Positions 24,882 to 34,107 of a stretch of 64,000 nucleotides of DNA are shown here, piece by piece. The DNA is taken from contig CAMWKH010000002.1 of assembly GCA_947174805.1 (NCBI GenBank), forward strand, positions 124,001 through 188,000. The letters run 5' to 3'. The stretch's first letter is position 1, and the number at the start of each line of letters is the position of its first letter. Position numbers and translations under genes: made by a program. Source of the stretch: an uncultured Roseburia sp. Its GTDB lineage: Bacteria > Bacillota > Clostridia > Lachnospirales > Lachnospiraceae. Under the pieces are notes generated by a model, which ran no database searches, had not been told where the DNA came from, and worked only from the letters and a program-made list of their open reading frames with translations.

Positions 24882-26811
24882 TTTTTTCCTCCAATTCCTC
24901 TATCTCATCCAGCCACAGCCTTGCACTGGCGTCTGAGGGCATCCGCAAATCCCCCCTTGGGGAAACCGCTATGGTTCCCACCTTCGGCCCGTCAGGCAGG
25001 CAGGAACGTTTAAACTGCTGCATAAAAAACCTGGTATAATAATTTTTCAGCCATTTTAGAATTACTTTATCCTCATACACCCCGGAAAATGCCAGCCTTG
25101 CCAGACGAAATACCTTTTTCGGCGGAAAGCCAAACCGGAGCATGTAATATAAAAAGAAATCATGGAGTTCATAAGGTCCTACAATATCCTCCGTCTTCTG
25201 GGAAATTTTACCCTCCGATGGTGGAAGAAGCTCCGGGCTTACCGGAGTATCCAGCACATCGAGAAGCACCCCGGCCAATTCCTCCTCCCCGCAGGTATCG
25301 GCATAATACCGCACCAGATGACGCACCAGAGTTTTTGGCACAGAGGCATTCACCCCGTACATGGACATGTGGTCTCCGTTGTATGTGGCCCAGCCCAAAG
25401 CAAGCTCCGACATATCCCCGGTGCCAATTACCAGCCCGCCGTATTTATTTGCCACATCCATAAGAATCTGGGTACGCTCCCTGGCCTGGCTGTTCTCATA
25501 GGTTACGTCATGGATCTCTGGGTCATGGCCGATATCTTTAAAATGGACATTCACCGCATCTTTGATGGAAATCTCCAGAAAGTCCGCTCCCAGGCATTTT
25601 ATCATGGAGAGGGCATTCTGGTATGTCCTGTCTGTAGTGCCAAATCCCGGCATGGTAACCGCCTTAATCCCCTTTCTGTCAAGCCCCAGGCTGTCGAAAG
25701 CCCGGACAGTCACAAGCAGGGCCAGGGTGGAATCCAATCCTCCGGAAATTCCCACCACCGCACATCTGCTGTGGGTGTGATTCAGGCGCTTTCTAAGACC
25801 CGCAGCCTGAATAGAGAGAATTTCATCACAGCGTTTTTCCCTCTCCTGCCTGTTTCCCGGAACAAAGGGAGCCGGGTCAATAAAACGGGTCAGCGTTACC
25901 TCCTGGGGATTCAATGAAAATTCTACGGAAAAATGCTCCTTCGCCTCAGAATCCCGATAGGGAAATGTCCCCATCCGCCTGCGCTCCTCCAAAAGTTTAT
26001 GGATATCCAATTCAGAGTAAATCGTCTCGTTGGCAAAACGGGAGGATTCCGATAAAATATTTCCGTTCTCAGCAATAATATTGTGGCCGGAGTACACCAA
26101 ATCCTGGGTGGACTCGTCAATTCCTGCGCTGGCATAAATGTAACCGCAGATTAACCTTGCAGACTGTCCTTTTACCAAATCCCTGCGGTACACATCCTTC
26201 CCCGTAGTTTCGTCGCTGGCGGAGAGATTTACAATAACATTCGCCCCTGCCATGGCATGGCGGATGCTGGGAGGCATAGGGTTCCACACATCCTCACAGA
26301 TTTCCGCTGCAATCACAAGGCCCGGGATACTTTTCGTCTGAAAAAGGCAGGCGCTTCCAAAAGGTACGGGGTTCCTCCCCTCCATCAGTGTAATCTCCCC
26401 AAAATTGGGCTCCCCGGCAGTAAAATGTCTTCCCTCATAAAATTCATTGTAAAAAGGAATATGGCTCTTGGGCACAAGCCCTAAAACTTCCCCGCGGCTG
26501 ATTCCTGCCGCCGCATTGTAGAGCTTTCCCCTGAAACACACCGGCAGTCCCACAAAGATGATTGCGTCTGTATGTTTAGAAAAATCCGCAATGGCGTAAA
26601 GCCCTTCCACTCCCTGCCTTAACAATAGCTCCTGGAAAAAAAGATCCCCGCAGGAGTATCCTGTCACGCACAATTCGGGAAAGACTATAATTTTCGCCCC
26701 CTGGCCTTCGCACTCCTTTATCCTTTTACAAATCTCTTCCACATTAAATTTTGTATCCGCCACCGATACTTTTGGGGTAACAGCGGCAACTTTTATATAT
26801 CCGTCTCTCAA
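24868..26811 (-). CDS. nadE: Glutamine-dependent NAD+ synthetase
   Basis: It converts deamido-NAD to NAD using ammonia released from glutamine. The 647 residues comprise an N-terminal nitrilase-type glutaminase and a C-terminal synthetase. The glutaminase has Glu46 in VFPELCVTGYSCGD, a lysine in LVPKSHIPFYNEFYEG and a cysteine in IAAEICEDVWNP. The synthetase has the ATP P-loop VVGISGGLDSTLALLV and IGTGDMSELALGWATYNGDH. The start is a TTG at 26811 that overlaps the hslO stop (AGTTGA), so it is translationally coupled to hslO. Confidence 0.95.
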   Translation of the reverse strand: MRDGYIKVAAVTPKVSVADTKFNVEEICKRIKECEGQGAKIIVFPELCVTGYSCGDLFFQELLLRQGVEGLYAIADFSKHTDAIIFVGLPVCFRGKLYNAAAGISRGEVLGLVPKSHIPFYNEFYEGRHFTAGEPNFGEITLMEGRNPVPFGSACLFQTKSIPGLVIAAEICEDVWNPMPPSIRHAMAGANVIVNLSASDETTGKDVYRRDLVKGQSARLICGYIYASAGIDESTQDLVYSGHNIIAENGNILSESSRFANETIYSELDIHKLLEERRRMGTFPYRDSEAKEHFSVEFSLNPQEVTLTRFIDPAPFVPGNRQEREKRCDEILSIQAAGLRKRLNHTHSRCAVVGISGGLDSTLALLVTVRAFDSLGLDRKGIKAVTMPGFGTTDRTYQNALSMIKCLGADFLEISIKDAVNVHFKDIGHDPEIHDVTYENSQARERTQILMDVANKYGGLVIGTGDMSELALGWATYNGDHMSMYGVNASVPKTLVRHLVRYYADTCGEEELAGVLLDVLDTPVSPELLPPSEGKISQKTEDIVGPYELHDFFLYYMLRFGFPPKKVFRLARLAFSGVYEDKVILKWLKNYYTRFFMQQFKRSCLPDGPKVGTIAVSPRGDLRMPSDASARLWLDEIEELEEKNAVS

Positions 26812-27677
26812 CTCCTAATCTCCTTTAAATCCTCCGGGTCAAATTGATAAGCCCTGCTGCAGAACTGGCACTTCACCTCAATGCCTTCTCCCCCCAAAAT
26901 CAACTCATCCAAATCTTTTTTGGGCAGGGTTGCAAGAGAGTGTAAAATCCGCTCTTTGGAACAGTCACAGCGAAACTCCACGGGAAGGGAATCCGTAATT
27001 TCAAATTCCATGTCTGAGAGCACCGCTTTCATGAGCTCCTCCGGCGTCTCCCCATTCTGGATAAGGGCTGTCACAGACTGCAATGACCCGATGTTCTTTT
27101 CTATCTCATCGATGAATTCCTCTTTGGCCCCCGGCATTAGCTGAAGGATAAATCCCCCGGCAGCTTTCACCGTGTTATCTTTATTCATCAAAACCCCCAG
27201 TCCCACCGAGGAGGGAGTCTGTTCCGATGTGGCAAAATAGTAGGTTAAATCGTCCCCGATCTCCCCTGTCTGCAGGGCTACCTGCCCCACATAGGGCTCC
27301 TTCATGCCTATGTCTTTTATTACGCTCATCACTCCCAAATCAAGAGCTTGTCCCACAGCAAGCTTTCCTTTCTCATTGGCAGGCAAAATCACATCCGGCA
27401 CAAAGGGGTATCCCTTTACGTGCCCTAAGGCGTCTGCTGTGACAATAAGGCCTTTTGCCGGCCCGCTGCACTGAATCTGAATGGTGAGAATATCTTTCTC
27501 CCCCTTCATCATAGCCCCCATCATAACGCCCCCCATCAAAAGCCTTCCCAGGGCCGCCGTTATTACAGGGCTGGTATTGTGATGGTTTTTTGCCCTCTCC
27601 ACCAAATCTTTTGCTGTCACTGCAAATATACGAATCTGTCCTTCCGCCGCAGTGGCCCTCACCATATAATCTGACAT
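26808..27677 (-). CDS. hslO: Hsp33 redox-regulated chaperone
   Basis: Hsp33 is a cytoplasmic holdase activated by oxidative unfolding. The 289 residues include the C-terminal zinc centre (FRCDCSKERI then CQFCSRAYQF, the CxC...CxxC motif). N-terminal markers include MVRATAAEGQIRIFAVTA. I chose ATG 27677, preceded by AGAGGATTGAAGGA; the track ATG at 27704 lies inside the preceding gene and has no ribosome binding site. The order methyltransferase - hslO - nadE - aldo/keto reductase is compact, and all four are likely one operon. Confidence 0.95.
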   Translation of the reverse strand: MSDYMVRATAAEGQIRIFAVTAKDLVERAKNHHNTSPVITAALGRLLMGGVMMGAMMKGEKDILTIQIQCSGPAKGLIVTADALGHVKGYPFVPDVILPANEKGKLAVGQALDLGVMSVIKDIGMKEPYVGQVALQTGEIGDDLTYYFATSEQTPSSVGLGVLMNKDNTVKAAGGFILQLMPGAKEEFIDEIEKNIGSLQSVTALIQNGETPEELMKAVLSDMEFEITDSLPVEFRCDCSKERILHSLATLPKKDLDELILGGEGIEVKCQFCSRAYQFDPEDLKEIRS

Positions 27678-27696
27678 TCCTTCAATCCTCTTTTCT

Positions 27697-28488
27697 CTAT
27701 GCATTTACAATCTCTGACTTCCAGATTCCCCTGCTTCCGCTTTTTTTGCACTCCCTGGCAATAAAATAGACCCTCTCACAGTCCTCCCTTGGAAGCTCCA
27801 GGGAATCTTCCCCGAGACACGCCACAAATTCCAGGCCCGCCATCTCTAAAAGCGCCCGGATTTCCTTTAAATCATAGCCCTTCTGGTAATGGGTCTCCTG
27901 GAATTTCTCATACCTGCCATCCTGGCCTCTCACAAAAAAAGTCATGTCATACTCGTTGATACGGCTCTCTGCATCATAATAATTTTCCCATATAAAGCTA
28001 CATTCTTCCCTGTTTTCGCATATGGTATTCTCCCCCAGCACCACTTCGTACTTGTAAATGGTATTCATGTCAAAAATAAAAATCCCTCCGGGGTCCAGAT
28101 AATTATTTACCAGACGGAATACGCGGAGCAAATCCTCCTGTTCTGTGAGATAATTTAAGGCATCACAGACAGATACCACAGCCCGCACCGTGCCGTAGAG
28201 TTCAAACTCCCGCATATCCTGGTTGAGATAGAGAATCGGTTTCCCCTCCGATTCCTTTTCCGCAGCAATTCCAAGCATTTCCTGGGAAACATCCAACCCT
28301 ATCATGTCATAGCCTGCCTTAGCCAAAAAACGTGTCATCTTCCCTGTCCCACAGCCAAGATCTAAGATAAGGCCATCCCTTATCCCGCTTTCTAACAGCC
28401 TGTCCAGGAGATACTCTCCCCATATTTCATAGGGTACATTGTCCATAAAAAGGTCATAGACCTCTGCAAATCCACTGTACGCTTCCAT
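27697..28488 (-). CDS. Class I SAM-dependent methyltransferase
   Basis: The protein has 263 residues. The SAM-binding loop is LILDLGCGTGKMTRFLAKAG with the acidic motif II residue in MIGLDVSQEML. The family resembles YqeM/BioC-type methyltransferases and the substrate is unknown. I used ATG 28488 (MEAYSGFAEVYD), where GGGGGAAGACGC precedes; the track extends 33 residues further into sequence without a ribosome binding site. It is the first gene of the hslO-nadE group. Confidence 0.85.
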   Translation of the reverse strand: MEAYSGFAEVYDLFMDNVPYEIWGEYLLDRLLESGIRDGLILDLGCGTGKMTRFLAKAGYDMIGLDVSQEMLGIAAEKESEGKPILYLNQDMREFELYGTVRAVVSVCDALNYLTEQEDLLRVFRLVNNYLDPGGIFIFDMNTIYKYEVVLGENTICENREECSFIWENYYDAESRINEYDMTFFVRGQDGRYEKFQETHYQKGYDLKEIRALLEMAGLEFVACLGEDSLELPREDCERVYFIARECKKSGSRGIWKSEIVNA

Positions 28489-28573
28489 GCGTCTTCCCCC
28501 ATTTTTATAATCGCAAAATATTCTTTCTCCATAGTAACAATTTTTTCCGTTAAAGTCAAATACCGGAGAAAAT

Positions 28574-28602
28574 GAAGATTTCAACATTTTCCCTGCATAT
28601 TA
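28574..28602 (+). promoter_or_regulatory. Candidate late-forespore (sigma-G-like) promoter of the coat-like gene
   Basis: GAAGA-N17-CATATTA matches the sigma-G pattern (GHATR, 17-18 bases, CATHHTA) at 11 of 12 positions. It lies about 57 bases before the start of a coat-like gene. This is a pattern match only. Confidence 0.35.
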
Positions 28603-28658
28603 TTTCCCAAATTGGTAATTCTACCAGAGAAAAGAAAATATTAGAAAAGGAGATTGCT

Positions 28659-29126
28659 ATGATTTTAACCGAAAAAGAAACTACTGCCTTAAAAGAGCTG
28701 CAGACTCAGGAGAAAATCTGCATGGACCACTACAACTTGTGCGCCGCAAGCGCAAAGGACCAGGGATTAAAAGATTTATTTTCCCAGATTGCCAAGGATG
28801 AGCAGGACCATTACAGAGTGCTTGGAAAACTTATGGAAGGAGAGATTCCCGCACTGCCGGAAAGCCGGTTGGATTCTTCCTCCTATCACCCCGCCGCTGC
28901 CTATGACAGCACCTCCAACCAGGGAGACAAACAGCACGACGAAATCCTTTGTTCCGACAGTATCGGCAATGAAAAAATGGTATCCAGCGACTACAATGCG
29001 GGAGTCTTCCGTTTTGGCTCCAGCGATGTAAGAAAGGTGTTAAACCGCATCCAGACCCAGGAACAGCAGCATGCGGAAATGATTTACAAATATAAACAGC
29101 AGAACGGCATGACAGCTTCCTGCTAA
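28659..29126 (+). CDS. Spore coat / ferritin-like protein
   Basis: The protein has 155 residues. It has two helical pairs of the ferritin-like type: ETTALKELQTQEKICMDHY with the ExxH-like SQIAKDEQDHYRVLGKLM, and a second pair with NRIQTQEQQHAEMIYKYK. These are split by a flexible Ser/Ala-rich segment (SRLDSSSYHPAAAYDSTS). Such proteins are annotated as spore coat proteins (CotF-like) in Clostridia. I used ATG 28659, preceded by AAGGAGATTGCT. Monocistronic, with a strong terminator behind. A sporulation promoter candidate lies upstream. Confidence 0.8.
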   Translation: MILTEKETTALKELQTQEKICMDHYNLCAASAKDQGLKDLFSQIAKDEQDHYRVLGKLMEGEIPALPESRLDSSSYHPAAAYDSTSNQGDKQHDEILCSDSIGNEKMVSSDYNAGVFRFGSSDVRKVLNRIQTQEQQHAEMIYKYKQQNGMTASC

Positions 29127-29140
29127 CTGCCCAGAGAGAG

Positions 29141-29175
29141 GCATCCCTTGTATGTGACAAAGGATGCTTCTTTTT
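29141..29175 (+). terminator. Intrinsic terminator of the coat-like gene
   Basis: GCATCC...TTGT-atgtg-ACAA...GGATGC followed by TTCTTTTT, 14 bases past the stop. Confidence 0.85.
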
Positions 29176-29197
29176 AAAGCAGCATCCCTCCGCTGTC

Positions 29198-29226
29198 TTG
29201 ACTTTCCCTGTCCCACATTGTACAAT
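29198..29226 (+). promoter_or_regulatory. Sigma-A promoter of the MATE transcript
   Basis: TTGACT, a 17-base spacer, TACAAT. The predicted transcription start is near 29233, giving a leader of about 134 bases before the MATE start codon. Confidence 0.8.
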
Positions 29227-29262
29227 AAATTTGTCCGATATATAAATAAACATAAGTAAAAA

Positions 29263-29348
29263 CGTACTCTTTGCCACCGGGTAAAGAGAGAACGCGTCAA
29301 ACTTCCTATCCATAGGTCTTTGGAGATAGAAAGCTTGGCGCTTTTTTT
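29263..29348 (+). promoter_or_regulatory. Structured leader with terminator before the MATE gene: riboswitch/attenuator candidate
   Basis: The leader folds into hairpin 1 (CTCTTT / AAAGAG, 29267-29288, loop GCCACCGGGT). A long hairpin follows (GCGTCAA / TTGGCGC outer, CTTCCTATC / GATAGAAAG inner, 29294-29341) and then seven T residues. A terminator between a promoter and a drug/metabolite exporter gene is the layout of an ON riboswitch. The context fits the guanidine-IV (mepA motif) class, known upstream of MATE genes in Clostridia. I cannot check its conserved bases from memory, so the class is a suggestion while the attenuator layout is directly seen. Confidence 0.6.
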
Positions 29349-29366
29349 AAAGAAGAGAGGAAAACT

Positions 29367-30680
29367 ATGAGAGAAAACACACTGTTAAAAGAATTTTTCC
29401 GCTATGTGTGCCTAAACATCCTTGGGATGATTGGCCTATCCTGCTATATTTTAGCGGACACCTTTTTTATCGCCAGGGGGCTGGGGGCAAAGGGCTTAAC
29501 CGCCTTAAACCTGGCTATTCCCATATACAGTTTCGTCAACGGATGCGGTCTTATGCTGGGCATGGGAGGAGCCACAAAATATTCTATATTTTTAGGGAAA
29601 AAAGAATACCGGCAGGGAAACCGGTGTTTTTTCCATGTGATTTTGGCTGCATCCTCTCTGTCCTTGGTTTTTATCCTTGCCGGAATTTTTTTCTCCGAAA
29701 CCCTTGCCCTGGCATTGGGAGCAGACAGGGAAGTGTTTTGGATGACAAAAACATATTTACAGATTATCCTGCTTTTCTCCCCGGCCTTTATTTTCAATGG
29801 CATCTTTGTGTGCTTTGTGAGAAATGACGGAAATCCCAGCCTTTCCATGACGGCAATGCTTGTGGGAAGTTTATCCAATATCATACTGGACTACATTTTG
29901 ATATTTCCTTTACAACTTGGGATTTTAGGCGCTGTTTTGGCTACAGGATGTTCCCCGGTGATTAGCATGTGCATTCTCCTAAAACACAAATTTTCCGGGA
30001 AAAACCACTTCGGTTTGGAAAAATCCCAATTTTCACCGGGATTTATGGCAGGTATTCTGTCCCTTGGCATCCCCTCCCTGATAACAGAGGTTGCCTCCGG
30101 CATTGCAATGATTGTTTTTAACTCTCTAATTCTTGGACTTTCTGGCAACACCGGAGTTGCAGCTTACGGCGTTGTGGCAAATCTCTCCCTGGTGGTAACT
30201 TCCATTTTCACAGGAATCGCCCAGGGCTTTCAGCCGCTTGCCAGCCATTCCTATGGGAGAGGAAAGAAAGAAGAGATCCAAAAACTCCTCCACTATGCCC
30301 TGACTTTGGTGCTTTTCATTTCCGGGATTACTTACCTTGTTTTCTTTTGCGCCGCAGCCCCCATCACAACCGCTTTTAACAGCGAAGGAAACCAAGACCT
30401 GCAAAAGATTGCCGTTATGGGGATGAAACTTTATTTTACCTCCATTCCCTTTATGGGGCTTAATATTATCCTTTCCACCTATTTTACCTCCGGGGAACAA
30501 GCCCTTCCGGCCCAGGGAATTTCACTGTCCAGGGGATTCTTTCTCCTTCTGCCCACAGCCTTTCTCTTAGCCCGCTTATTTGGCATGACAGGGGTGTTTC
30601 TGTCCTGCCCTGTCACTGAATTTATTGTTTTTGCAATGGGACTCTTGTTTTACTGTAAGAGAAACCCTCCCATGCTATAA
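29367..30680 (+). CDS. MATE family multidrug/metabolite exporter (MepA-like)
   Basis: The 437-residue protein has about 12 hydrophobic segments in two repeats typical of MATE exporters, which use a proton or sodium gradient. Characteristic stretches are the N-terminal ADTFFIARGLGAKGLTALNL and the repeat-2 segments GVAAYGVVANLSLVVTS and GIAQGFQPLASHSYGRGKKE. ATG follows AGAGAGGAAAACT. The gene is monocistronic behind a structured leader. If the leader is a guanidine-IV riboswitch, guanidinium export or its detoxification would be the role; otherwise the substrate is open. Its 3' end overlaps the convergent corA-like gene by 6 bases. Confidence 0.92.
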   Translation: MRENTLLKEFFRYVCLNILGMIGLSCYILADTFFIARGLGAKGLTALNLAIPIYSFVNGCGLMLGMGGATKYSIFLGKKEYRQGNRCFFHVILAASSLSLVFILAGIFFSETLALALGADREVFWMTKTYLQIILLFSPAFIFNGIFVCFVRNDGNPSLSMTAMLVGSLSNIILDYILIFPLQLGILGAVLATGCSPVISMCILLKHKFSGKNHFGLEKSQFSPGFMAGILSLGIPSLITEVASGIAMIVFNSLILGLSGNTGVAAYGVVANLSLVVTSIFTGIAQGFQPLASHSYGRGKKEEIQKLLHYALTLVLFISGITYLVFFCAAAPITTAFNSEGNQDLQKIAVMGMKLYFTSIPFMGLNIILSTYFTSGEQALPAQGISLSRGFFLLLPTAFLLARLFGMTGVFLSCPVTEFIVFAMGLLFYCKRNPPML

Positions 30681-31586
30681 AAATTTTTTCTTTTTAAAAT
30701 AGCAGAGGCTCACAATCACAATGAGAACACTGACTCCAAATACCACCGGGTAGCTGTATACCCATTTCAGCTCCGGCATATTTTCAAAATTCATACCGTA
30801 CCACCCTGCAATAAGGGAGAGGGGCAGAAATATGGTGGTGACAATGGTCAAAAGCTTCATGATACTGTTCTGGCGGATTTCAATTTCCGCCTGATACACA
30901 TCCTGAACCTGCATGGCATACTCCCTAAGCACCTGGATTTCCTGCTGAAGCCTCTGGCACCGCTCCATAAATAACTGGTATCCCCTGCCGTCTTTCACCT
31001 CCAGATAGTCAGAACTGTCCTCTGCTATGGCCTCCCCCATATTAATCATCTGTCCATAGTAACAATAGAAACGGGAAATTTCCTTTTTCAGCCCAAGCAT
31101 CTGATAATTAAAATTACCGGTATCTTTTTTTAAAACCAACTCCTCCATATCCGCTATAGTGCGCTCTAACTCCGCAACATAAAGGGTATCCTCCTCAATA
31201 AAGGACATGAGAAATTCTGCTAAAAACCTGTCCGGGGAATATTTTTTCCCCTCTCCCCGCCGCACTATTTTTTCTACAGTTTCCCGGACAATCTCCCCCT
31301 CGTCCACAAAAATCATTTTTCCGGGAAGAAGATAGAGACTGAAGGCATACTGACGTTTTTCCTTTTTCTTTACGGGAATGTGAAAGGTACACAATAGATA
31401 ATTGGCATGATGCTCTAATTTACAGAAAAAAACAGCGTCGGGATTTTGAAGGATGGAAAACTCCTCCCTGAGTTTTAACGCTCTGGCAAAACTCTCCTCA
31501 TCAAAGATTCCAATTCCTCCATGTATCCCTTCCCACTCTTTTTTTCCAAGGGTTTGGATTCCCTCTTCTCCCAGGGCATAGTACAT
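30675..31586 (-). CDS. CorA-like magnesium/divalent cation transporter
   Basis: The protein has 303 residues. A long cytoplasmic helical domain precedes two C-terminal membrane helices, the first ending in the hallmark YGMNFENMPEL (GMN motif), the second VFGVSVLIVIVSLCYF. The protein ends in a basic tail. Start ATG 31586 with AAGGA six bases upstream; the track start is an upstream TTG. Transport of Mg2+ or Co2+ is known for the family; selectivity here is unknown. Confidence 0.9.
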   Translation of the reverse strand: MYYALGEEGIQTLGKKEWEGIHGGIGIFDEESFARALKLREEFSILQNPDAVFFCKLEHHANYLLCTFHIPVKKKEKRQYAFSLYLLPGKMIFVDEGEIVRETVEKIVRRGEGKKYSPDRFLAEFLMSFIEEDTLYVAELERTIADMEELVLKKDTGNFNYQMLGLKKEISRFYCYYGQMINMGEAIAEDSSDYLEVKDGRGYQLFMERCQRLQQEIQVLREYAMQVQDVYQAEIEIRQNSIMKLLTIVTTIFLPLSLIAGWYGMNFENMPELKWVYSYPVVFGVSVLIVIVSLCYFKKKKFL

Positions 31587-31690
31587 AAAATATCCTTCTT
31601 TCAAAAAGTATCGAATGTTATATACAGTTTTCTCCTCCCCAACCCGGATTTATGCAAAAATTTCAAACAAAATTATATTCTTTTATTTTT

Positions 31691-31822
31691 TCAGCGGCAT
31701 CCCCTGCAATGTCCGCAGTCTCCGCCGCACTGTGATTTTCCGCTTTTCTTATCCTTTATCATACTCCGGATAATCAGCGCCACAATTCCCGCAAGAATCG
31801 CCGCTACCACAAAAGTTCCCAT
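31691..31822 (-). CDS. FeoB-associated Cys-rich membrane microprotein
   Basis: This 43-residue gene is below the ORF-track cutoff. It reads MGTFVVAAILAGIVALIIRS, a single membrane helix, followed by a basic linker and a Cys-rich tail, CGGDCGHCRGCR. ATG 31822 follows GGAGGTTTTT. It starts 10 bases past the feoB stop. The pattern is that of the FeoB-associated Cys-rich family found at the end of feo operons; it may bind or deliver iron. Confidence 0.85.
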   Translation of the reverse strand: MGTFVVAAILAGIVALIIRSMIKDKKSGKSQCGGDCGHCRGCR

Positions 31823-31831
31823 AAAAACCTC

Positions 31832-33988
31832 CTATCTGTTTTTTGCTATTCCCGCATGTAAATCAAACTCGCCTCTCCCACTGTAAGGACGGAACAAAAG
31901 ATAAAAAAATCCCGCCGCACAGAGAATAGCTCCAAGGGTTCCCACACTTAAAACTCCGGTTAAAATAAATGTGCCTAACTGGTAAATACACATTGCCGCC
32001 CCATAGGCCAAGACCGTCTGGTATCCAATGGCAAACCAGAACCACTTCCTATTGTTCATCTCTCTTTTTATGGCTCCCATAGCCGCAAAGCAGGGGGCGC
32101 ACAGTAAGTTAAACACCAGGAATCCGTAGGCTGCCGCCCCCGTCATAATAGATGCCAGGGACCCCCAGATTTCCGCACCGTCCTCTGCAACTTCCCCAAA
32201 TCCAAAGAGCACGCCAAATGCAGCCACCACGTTCTCCTTGGCGATAAGCCCCGTAACTGCTGCAACTGCCATCTTCCAGCCTTCTCCTCCCTGGGTCCAG
32301 CCAAGGGGGGCAAAGATTGGTGCAATCACGCCTCCAATCATGGCAAGGATACTGGCATCTAAATCTTCCACCATGCCAAAACTTCCATCCCTCCATCCAA
32401 AGCTCATGAAAAACCACAGAACGATGGTGGAGAGGAGGATAAGGGTCCCCGCCTTTTTGATAAAGGACCAGCCCCGCTCCCACATACTCATCAGCACATT
32501 TCCCACTGTGGGCATGTGGTAGGCAGGCAGCTCCATGACAAAGGGCGCCGGCTCTCCGGCAAAGATTTTTGTCTTTTTTAGTATAATTCCAGAGCAGATA
32601 ATAGCGGCGATTCCCACAAAGTATGCGCTCCATGCCACCCAGCCTGCATTGTGGAAAAATGCCCCGGAAATCAATGCGATGATAGGCAGCTTTGCCCCGC
32701 AGGGAACAAACGTGGTGGTCATAATGGTCATCCTGCGGTCCCTGTCATTTTCTATGGTGCGGCTTGCCATAATACCCGGAACGCCGCATCCGCTTCCGAT
32801 TAACATAGGGATAAAAGATTTCCCCGACAATCCGAATTTACGGAAAATCCGGTCCATAATAAAGGCCACCCTTGCCATATATCCGCAGGCTTCCAAAAAT
32901 GCCAAAAATGCAAACAATACCAGCATCTGGGGCACAAAACCTAAAACTGCCCCCACACCTGCCACAATACCGTCTAAAACCAACCCAGAAAGCCAGTCTG
33001 CGCAGCCTATTGCCAGAAGGCCTGACTCCACCGCAGAAGGGATGAGTTCGCCGAATAGTACATCATTTGTCCAGTCTGTCACAATCGTTCCAATGGTTGT
33101 CACAGAGACATAGTATACCAGGAACATGACTGCTGCAAATATAGGAAGAGCCAGAAGGCGGTTTGTGACAATTTTATCAATTTTATCCGATGCCGTCAAT
33201 GTTCTCCCCCTGTCCTGTTTTGTCACACATGCCTTGATTATGGAGGAGATATACAGATAGCGCTCATTGGTAATAATGCTCTCCACGTCATCATCCATGG
33301 CATCTTCCAGTCTCTGAATCTCCCTGTCTGCCCTGGGCAGAACGGAAAGCAGTTCTCCAATTTTACTGTCCCTCTCCAAAATCTTAATGGCAAAGAATCG
33401 TCTCTGGGCTTCTTCAACAGAGGAATCCAGCTTTTTTTCTACCTCCCCGATGGCTTTTTCCACCTCATCCCCAAATTTATGTACCGGGGCCATACCTTTT
33501 TTCCCCGCCTGGGCAACCGCCTCCGCCGCTGCTTTCTCCACTCCTCTTCCTTTTAAGGCAGAAATCTCCACAACCTGGCATCCCAAGGCCTTTCCCAGCT
33601 TATCTATATAGATTTTGTCTCCGTTTTTCTCCACCAGATCCATCATATTCACTGCCATAACCACCGGGATTCCCAACTCCATCAACTGGGTGGTCAGATA
33701 CAGGTTTCGCTCAATATTTGTCCCGTCCACAATGTTTAAAATCACATCCGGTCTTTCGTTTATCAGGTATGTCCTGGCAACTACCTCCTCCAAGGTGTAA
33801 GGGGACAGGGAATAAATCCCGGGCAAATCCAAAATCACCACGTCTTTTTTCCCTTTTAACTTTCCTTCTTTTTTCTCAACGGTAACACCCGGCCAGTTGC
33901 CCACAAACTGATTGGAACCTGTCAGGGCATTAAACAAAGTAGTCTTGCCGCAGTTGGGGTTTCCTGCCAATGCAATTTTTACTGCCAT
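31832..33988 (-). CDS. feoB: Ferrous iron transport protein B
   Basis: FeoB imports Fe2+. The 718 residues start with a G domain: G1 GNPNCGKTTLFN (residues 8-19), G3 LDLPGIYSLSPYTLEE and G4 NMMD. After a helical insertion, the membrane domain has two gate repeats with conserved cysteines (MLIGSGCGVPGIMASRTI, FNLLCAPCFAAMGAIKRE). ATG at 33988. It lies downstream of two feoA genes on the same strand and is followed by the Cys-rich microprotein. Confidence 0.96.
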   Translation of the reverse strand: MAVKIALAGNPNCGKTTLFNALTGSNQFVGNWPGVTVEKKEGKLKGKKDVVILDLPGIYSLSPYTLEEVVARTYLINERPDVILNIVDGTNIERNLYLTTQLMELGIPVVMAVNMMDLVEKNGDKIYIDKLGKALGCQVVEISALKGRGVEKAAAEAVAQAGKKGMAPVHKFGDEVEKAIGEVEKKLDSSVEEAQRRFFAIKILERDSKIGELLSVLPRADREIQRLEDAMDDDVESIITNERYLYISSIIKACVTKQDRGRTLTASDKIDKIVTNRLLALPIFAAVMFLVYYVSVTTIGTIVTDWTNDVLFGELIPSAVESGLLAIGCADWLSGLVLDGIVAGVGAVLGFVPQMLVLFAFLAFLEACGYMARVAFIMDRIFRKFGLSGKSFIPMLIGSGCGVPGIMASRTIENDRDRRMTIMTTTFVPCGAKLPIIALISGAFFHNAGWVAWSAYFVGIAAIICSGIILKKTKIFAGEPAPFVMELPAYHMPTVGNVLMSMWERGWSFIKKAGTLILLSTIVLWFFMSFGWRDGSFGMVEDLDASILAMIGGVIAPIFAPLGWTQGGEGWKMAVAAVTGLIAKENVVAAFGVLFGFGEVAEDGAEIWGSLASIMTGAAAYGFLVFNLLCAPCFAAMGAIKREMNNRKWFWFAIGYQTVLAYGAAMCIYQLGTFILTGVLSVGTLGAILCAAGFFYLLFRPYSGRGEFDLHAGIAKNR

Positions 33989-34044
33989 TTTTTTCTCCTT
34001 TTCTCTCTTTTCTTTTTTAAAATATGTGTCATCAATTTAAACTA

Positions 34045-34072
34045 ACTATTGTTTCTCCCATCTTTCAATAGT
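34045..34072. promoter_or_regulatory. Inverted repeat between feoA and feoB
   Basis: ACTATTG and CAATAGT are separated by 14 bases in the 119-base feoA-feoB gap. Adjacent GGTTAGTTATATC on the minus strand resembles GGTTAGTATAATC at the feo promoter. Either an internal regulatory site or an mRNA structure. Confidence 0.35.
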
Positions 34073-34107
34073 AAGATATAACTAACCTATACAGAAAAAA
34101 AATAGAC

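Noticed and set aside
25162-25917. 251-residue plus-strand ORF opposite nadE
   Set aside because: No ribosome binding site and no family resemblance; nadE is certain.
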